Part shown: positions 60,004 through 64,000 of the stretch, piece by piece
Layout: each line of letters begins with the position of its first letter
How positions within the stretch are numbered: position 1 is the stretch's first letter
Translations under genes and position numbers: made by a program
The notes under the pieces: model-generated
What the model was told of the DNA's origin: nothing
What the model saw: the letters and a program-made list of their open reading frames with translations, nothing else
The model's database searches: none
Assembly (NCBI RefSeq): GCF_900110535.1
Contig: NZ_FOJA01000001.1
Location: 1,833,393-1,897,392, forward strand
Source: Halobacterium jilantaiense
Lineage (GTDB): Archaea; Halobacteriota; Halobacteria; Halobacteriales; Halobacteriaceae
Direction of reading: 5' to 3'
DNA length: 64,000 nucleotides

Positions 60004-60161
60004 CTGAGTCACGCCGCCCGGAGCCACCGGTAGACGACGCAGCAATCAGAGACACCTACGAAGAGTACGACCTCGAGGACGCGCGCGTCGCGATGATTGC
60101 GGACCCGCACAACGAGCACGCCTGGATTCAGTCCGACGTCACTGTCCCCGTCACGCAGTGA
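60000..60161 (+). CDS. DUF7331-like miniprotein coupled to HalOD1
   Basis: This encodes 53 residues starting with GTG at 60000, overlapping the HalOD1 stop. It contains DTYEEYDLEDARVAMIADPH and NEHAWIQSDVTVPVTQ, matching the small haloarchaeal DUF7331 proteins whose C-terminus reads ...AWIQSD. It is acidic and soluble. It is too short to have been predicted by length cut-offs. Function unknown; partner of HalOD1 by inference. Confidence 0.75.
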   Translation: MTESRRPEPPVDDAAIRDTYEEYDLEDARVAMIADPHNEHAWIQSDVTVPVTQ

Positions 60162-60233
60162 CGGCGCGCCCGGCCGGGCACCGGGCACGCCGACGACGCT
60201 GCGGGACGCCGGGTGACCTGCGGGCAGCCGCGT

Positions 60234-61517
60234 CTACGTGCCGTGCTGCCAGGAGTCCATGTACTCGGTCTGTTCGTCCGTGGGCTCGTCGAGTTCGACG
60301 CCCTCGGCGTCGAGCTTGATCGCGGCGAGCTGGCGGTCGAGTTCGTCGGGGACGTCGTGGACGCCGGCGTCGTAGTCGTCGCCGTTCTCGACGAGTTCCT
60401 TGACACAGACGGCCTGCACGCCGAAGGACTGGTCCATGACTTCGGCGGGGTGACCGAGGCTGACGGGCGCGGCGAGGTTGACGAGGCGGCCCTCGGCGAG
60501 GACGTTGATGCGGGTGCCGTCGTCGAGGCGGTACTCGCGGACGCCGTCACGGACCTCGCGCTCGCTGTCGGCCCGCTCGGAGAGCGCGTCGAGGTCGATT
60601 TCGATGTCGAAGTGACCGGCGTTCGCGAGGACAGCGCCGTCCTGCATCTGCTCGAAGTGCCGGTCGACGATGACGTCGCGGTTGCCGGTGGTGGTGATGA
60701 AGACGTCGCCGATTTCGGCGGCGTCGTCCATCGACATCACGTCGTAGCCCTCCATGTGGGCTTCGAGCGCGCGGCGCTCGTCGATTTCGGTGACGATGAC
60801 GTTCGCGTTCTGGCCGCTGGCCTTCCGCGCGACGCCCTTCCCGCAGTAGCCGAAGCCGGCGACGACGACGTCCTTGCCGGCCCACGAGAGGTTCGTGGTC
60901 ATGGCGATGGACGCCAGCGAGGACTCGCCGGTGCCGTGGACGTTGTCGAACAGGCGCTTCATCGGCGTGTCGTTGACGGCGAAGACGGGGTAGTCGAGAG
61001 CCTCGTCGTCGTCCATCGAGCGCAGCCGGTGGACGCCGGTGGTGGTCTCCTCGGTGCCGCCGACGATGGTGTCGATGAGTTCCGGGTGTTCCTCGTGGAC
61101 GCGGAAGACGAGGTCGCCGCCGTCGTCCACGGTCACGGTCGGCTCGTGGGCGAGGACGGCGTCGATGGCCTCGTAGTACTCCTCGTCGTCGACGCCGTGT
61201 TCGGCGTACGAGGTGATGTTGTCGTGGGCGTCCAGCGCCGCGCTCACGTCGTCGTGGGTCGACAGCGGGTTGCAGCCCGTGATGGCGACCTCCGCCCCGG
61301 CGGCGGCCATCGCCTCGACGAGCGCCGCGGTCTTCGCCTCGACGTGCAGCGCCATGCCGACGGTTTCGCCCGCCAGCGGCTGCTCGGCCTCGAAGTCCTC
61401 GCGGAGCGAGGAGAGGATGGGCATGTGTTCGAACGCCCAGTCGATCTTCTTCCGCCCCTCGGCGCGCGCCGACTCGACGTTGTCGAGCCGACCGCTGATG
61501 GGTGACGCAGTGGTCAT
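60234..61517 (-). CDS. ahcY: Adenosylhomocysteinase
   Basis: This 427-residue enzyme splits S-adenosylhomocysteine into adenosine and homocysteine, using NAD. The NAD Rossmann loop is VVVAGFGYCGKGVARKASGQ (about 207-226). VTGCNPLST-like GCNPLSTHDDVSAALDAHDN and VFITTTGNRDVIVDRHFEQM are also typical. The start is ATG 61517 (MTTASPISGRLDNVESARAE). The SAH/MTA deaminase gene lies 1.2 kb away on the same strand, giving two fates for SAH. Confidence 0.95.
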   Translation of the reverse strand: MTTASPISGRLDNVESARAEGRKKIDWAFEHMPILSSLREDFEAEQPLAGETVGMALHVEAKTAALVEAMAAAGAEVAITGCNPLSTHDDVSAALDAHDNITSYAEHGVDDEEYYEAIDAVLAHEPTVTVDDGGDLVFRVHEEHPELIDTIVGGTEETTTGVHRLRSMDDDEALDYPVFAVNDTPMKRLFDNVHGTGESSLASIAMTTNLSWAGKDVVVAGFGYCGKGVARKASGQNANVIVTEIDERRALEAHMEGYDVMSMDDAAEIGDVFITTTGNRDVIVDRHFEQMQDGAVLANAGHFDIEIDLDALSERADSEREVRDGVREYRLDDGTRINVLAEGRLVNLAAPVSLGHPAEVMDQSFGVQAVCVKELVENGDDYDAGVHDVPDELDRQLAAIKLDAEGVELDEPTDEQTEYMDSWQHGT

Positions 61518-61617
61518 GCAGCAAGCGAGGGGCACCGAACTCAAAACGGTACCGAAGCCGTCGGCGTCGGCCGCGACCGGCGACCTCGGCCGCGGCGAAA
61601 ATCAGACTCGGCCGACG

Positions 61618-62601
61618 TTACGGCGGGCCGTTCCCGTTGCCATTGCCGTTCCCGCCGCCGTTGCCGTTGCCGTTGTTGCCCGTGTCGCTGTTGCCCTTCT
61701 CGTCGTCACTGTCGTTCCCGTTGCCGTTGTCGTCGTTGCTCTCGCCGTCTGCGTCGGACTCGTCGTCCTCGGGTTCGTCGTCGGCGTCAGCGTCGTCCTC
61801 GCTCTCGTCGTTGCCCGCGTCCTCGGGCGGCCCCTGATTCGCGGTGTCCGAGCGGTTGTCGGCCCCGGGGTTGTTCGCGGTGACGAACTCCGCGACGGCC
61901 TGTCCGCTCATGTTGCCGTCCAACTGGAGCGCGCGGACGAACGCGGACACCCGTGCTCCGAAGGCGTCCTCGTCGGTCGCGTTCTCGCTGACAGTCAGCG
62001 TCGCGGTCGTCGTCGCCGTCTGGTTGTCCGCGTCGGCGGTCACGTCGACGGTGACGTTCTGCTCGGGGGCCGGGAGGCCGACGGTGCCGTTCTCGTCGGC
62101 CGCGTAGTTGCCCTCGCCGGCGTAGCTGACGTTGTCCTGTGCGGCGACCGCGACCGAGGCGTTCGGAACGCCCGTCCCGTTCGTCGTCACGGAGACGGCC
62201 GCCGACCCGTCGTCGGCCTGCGTGACGCCGACTGCCAGCTCGTCGCTGGTGTCGTCAGTCGATGCCACGAGGTCGAGCGTGGTCGTCGCCGTCGTGTTGT
62301 TCGCCTCGGCGGTCACGTCGACGGTGACGTTCTGCTCGGGGGCTGCGAGGTCGACGGTGCCGTTCTCCCCCGTCTCGTAGCTCCCAGCGCCGGCGTACGT
62401 GGAGTTGTTCAGTGCCTCGACGGTGACGGACGCGTTCGCCACCGCAGTGCTGTTCTCGGTCACGGTCACGGTGACCGTGCCGTCGTCTGCCTGCTCGCCG
62501 GTCACGGCGAGCCCGTCGGCCGCCACCGCCCCGCCCGGGACGACGGCGACCGCCGCGACGAACAGCGCCGCGACCAGTACTGCGTGCCCTGTCTTGCCCA
62601 T
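61618..62601 (-). CDS. Secreted protein with tandem Ig-like repeats and Gly/Asn-rich tail
   Basis: This encodes 327 residues. A Sec signal (MGKTGHAVLVAALFVAAVAV) precedes two tandem about 91-residue repeats; APEQNVTVDVTA occurs in both. At DNA level 38 bases are identical (62033-62070 and 62306-62343), a period of 273 bases. The C-terminus is a D/E-rich stretch and a Gly-Asn tail, GNGNGGGNGNGNGNGPP. There is no membrane anchor, so it may be released. Function unknown. Confidence 0.8.
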   Translation of the reverse strand: MGKTGHAVLVAALFVAAVAVVPGGAVAADGLAVTGEQADDGTVTVTVTENSTAVANASVTVEALNNSTYAGAGSYETGENGTVDLAAPEQNVTVDVTAEANNTTATTTLDLVASTDDTSDELAVGVTQADDGSAAVSVTTNGTGVPNASVAVAAQDNVSYAGEGNYAADENGTVGLPAPEQNVTVDVTADADNQTATTTATLTVSENATDEDAFGARVSAFVRALQLDGNMSGQAVAEFVTANNPGADNRSDTANQGPPEDAGNDESEDDADADDEPEDDESDADGESNDDNGNGNDSDDEKGNSDTGNNGNGNGGGNGNGNGNGPP

Positions 62602-62694
62602 GGTCGTCACTTCGTTACCGCGTTCGTACAATAAGGCTGCTGGCCGTTCTACAGCTCGTATTTCAGGGTTTTGGCCGTCGTGTTGACGGGTCCG

Positions 62695-63987
62695 TCAGTC
62701 GCCGGCGCGCTCGGTGAGCGCCGCGGCGCGCTGCTCGGCACGCTCCCGGACCGCGGTCTCGTCGAACGGCAGCACCTCGCGGTCGCGCATCAGCACCTCG
62801 CCGTCACAGACCGTGTGCCGGACGTCCTGCCCGGTCGCGGCGTACGCGAGGTGCGAGACGTGGTCGTGGACGGGCGTTAGGTGCGGGGCCGAGAAGTCGA
62901 CGACCGCGAGGTCGGCGTTCGCGCCCGCCTCGATTCGGCCGGCGTCGAAGCCGAGGGCGTCCGCGCCGCCCGCGGTCGCCATCTCGACCGCAGCCTCGGC
63001 GGGCACGGCGTCGGCCGCGCCGGTCTGGAGTTTCCCGAGCATCGCGGCGTCCCGGAGCTCGTCGAAGACGTCGAGGTCGTTGTTCGACGCCGCGCCGTCC
63101 GTGCCGAGCGCGACGGTCACGCCGGCCTCGCGCATCGCCTGCACGGGGGCCATCCCCGAAGCGAGTTTCATGTTCGACGCCGGGCAGTGGACGACGCTCG
63201 CGCCCGACTCCGCGAGCAACTCGATTTCGGTCTCGTCGCTGTGGACGCCGTGCGCGAGGAAGTCCCCGTCTTCGAGGAGGCCCACGTCCTCGGCGTACTC
63301 CAGCGGGCGGACGCCGCGCTTGTCGACGATTGGCTCGACCTCGTCGGCCGTCTCGTTGGCGTGGAAGTGGACGGGGACGCCGGCCTCGCGGGCCTGAAAG
63401 ACGAACTCACGGAGGTACTCCTCGCCGACGGTCGTGAGGCTGTGGGGCATGTACGCCGTCCTGATTCGGCCGTCGGCGGTGCCGTCGAACTCGCGGGCGA
63501 CCTCCAGGCTCTCCTCGTTGTCCGCGATGGCCTGCTCGTCGTCTTTCCCGACCGTGACGACGCCGTGACCGAGCCGGGCCCGCAGGCCCGCCGTCTCGAC
63601 GGCGTCGACGACCTCGGGGACTTGGAAGTACATGTCCGCGAACGCCGTGGTCCCCGAGCGAATCAGCTCCACGAGCGCGAGTTCGGTGCCGGCGCGGACG
63701 TCCCCGGTGTCGAGTTCGGCCTCGGCCGGCCAGATGTCCTCCTGTAGCCACGCGTCCAGCGGCTTGTCGTCGGCGTATCCCCGCAGCAGGGTCATCGCCG
63801 CGTGGCAGTGCGCGTTCACCAGCCCGGGCATCACCAGACAGCCCTCGGCGTCCAGCCGCTCGTCGCCGCCCTCGACGTCGCCGACCGCGAGAATCTCGCC
63901 CGACTCCCGGTCGACCAGCACGTCGCCCTCGGTCACGGAGAAGTCCGATCGGAGAACCGACCCGCCCGCGATTCGCAGCGTACTCAT
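62695..63987 (-). CDS. mtaD: S-adenosylhomocysteine/5'-methylthioadenosine deaminase (amidohydrolase)
   Basis: This 430-residue metal-dependent amidohydrolase starts MSTLRIAGGSVLRSDFSVTE. The zinc motif HCH is in GLVNAHCHAAMTLLRG (about 53-68); further ligands are His of HFHANETADE, His of LAHGVHSDETEI and Asp of LGTDGAASNND. It deaminates SAH, MTA or adenosine. Its proximity to ahcY on the same strand supports a role in methionine/SAM recycling. The start ATG 63987 is near the right edge, and the gene is complete. Confidence 0.9.
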   Translation of the reverse strand: MSTLRIAGGSVLRSDFSVTEGDVLVDRESGEILAVGDVEGGDERLDAEGCLVMPGLVNAHCHAAMTLLRGYADDKPLDAWLQEDIWPAEAELDTGDVRAGTELALVELIRSGTTAFADMYFQVPEVVDAVETAGLRARLGHGVVTVGKDDEQAIADNEESLEVAREFDGTADGRIRTAYMPHSLTTVGEEYLREFVFQAREAGVPVHFHANETADEVEPIVDKRGVRPLEYAEDVGLLEDGDFLAHGVHSDETEIELLAESGASVVHCPASNMKLASGMAPVQAMREAGVTVALGTDGAASNNDLDVFDELRDAAMLGKLQTGAADAVPAEAAVEMATAGGADALGFDAGRIEAGANADLAVVDFSAPHLTPVHDHVSHLAYAATGQDVRHTVCDGEVLMRDREVLPFDETAVRERAEQRAAALTERAGD

Positions 63988-64000
63988 GGCCCGGACTTCG

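Noticed and set aside
1-64000. CRISPR array, IS element or prophage
   Set aside because: No regularly spaced repeats, transposase, integrase or terminal inverted repeats with target duplications were found.

Overview
The window is haloarchaeal chromosome, most likely from the genus Halobacterium. Every supported protein is very acidic, G+C is high, secreted proteins mostly carry Tat (RR) signals, and gene starts are often leaderless or GTG. The halophilic [2Fe-2S] ferredoxin at 14979-15368 has the long acidic N-terminal insertion and matches the Halobacterium protein as I remember it. I see no rRNA, tRNA, CRISPR array, integrase or complete insertion sequence.

Layout. 1-8109: end of a phosphate permease, uracil phosphoribosyltransferase, an S9 peptidase, an iron-siderophore binding protein with an FAD oxidoreductase behind a double DtxR/IdeR-like operator, and small regulators. 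8157-12308: a nosL-nosD-nosF-nosY copper-handling operon without nosZ. 12565-19606: zinc-ribbon and membrane microproteins, hisB-hisA, ferredoxin, archaeal prepilin peptidase, hisI and alaS. 19889-28984: a PQQ-propeller lipoprotein, a glutathionyl-hydroquinone-reductase-like enzyme, TspO, clamp-loader small subunit, a bactofilin-like membrane protein, a lysine-free SAMP2, phosphohexomutase, GIY-YIG and zinc-finger miniproteins, and a 55-residue DUF1931 histone-fold protein. 29109-37241: rpiA, an Orc1/Cdc6 ATPase, a MutS-family ATPase, and the divergent Tat translocase genes (single TatC and double TatCt).

37368-44639 is the accessory region and the best candidate for an undescribed system. 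Three small secreted proteins share one exported-protein signature (G-[ST]-x-x-F-[ST]...A-x-R...V-A-x-D). A larger membrane-anchored relative, a 43-residue microprotein, a SipW/ER-type signal peptidase with Ser-His instead of Ser-Lys, a DUF5305 membrane protein and a membrane winged-helix regulator lie beside them. Together they look like an archaeal counterpart of the Bacillus TasA-TapA-SipW fibre locus. Two of the genes have clearly lower G+C than their surroundings.

44722-63987: a ribbon-helix-helix repressor with a visible operator upstream of a queuosine/archaeosine-precursor transporter, RlmE, archaeal PEP carboxylase, a DUF4382 lipoprotein, a Ca2+/cation antiporter, PCNA and primase large subunit separated by an HD hydrolase and an archaetidylserine decarboxylase, Hjc resolvase, a Bat-type regulator divergent from a HalOD1-DUF7331 pair, and adenosylhomocysteinase plus an SAH/MTA deaminase, which together recycle S-adenosylhomocysteine. 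Replication and repair functions (RFC small subunit, PCNA, PriL, Orc, MutS-like, Hjc) are unusually frequent across the window.
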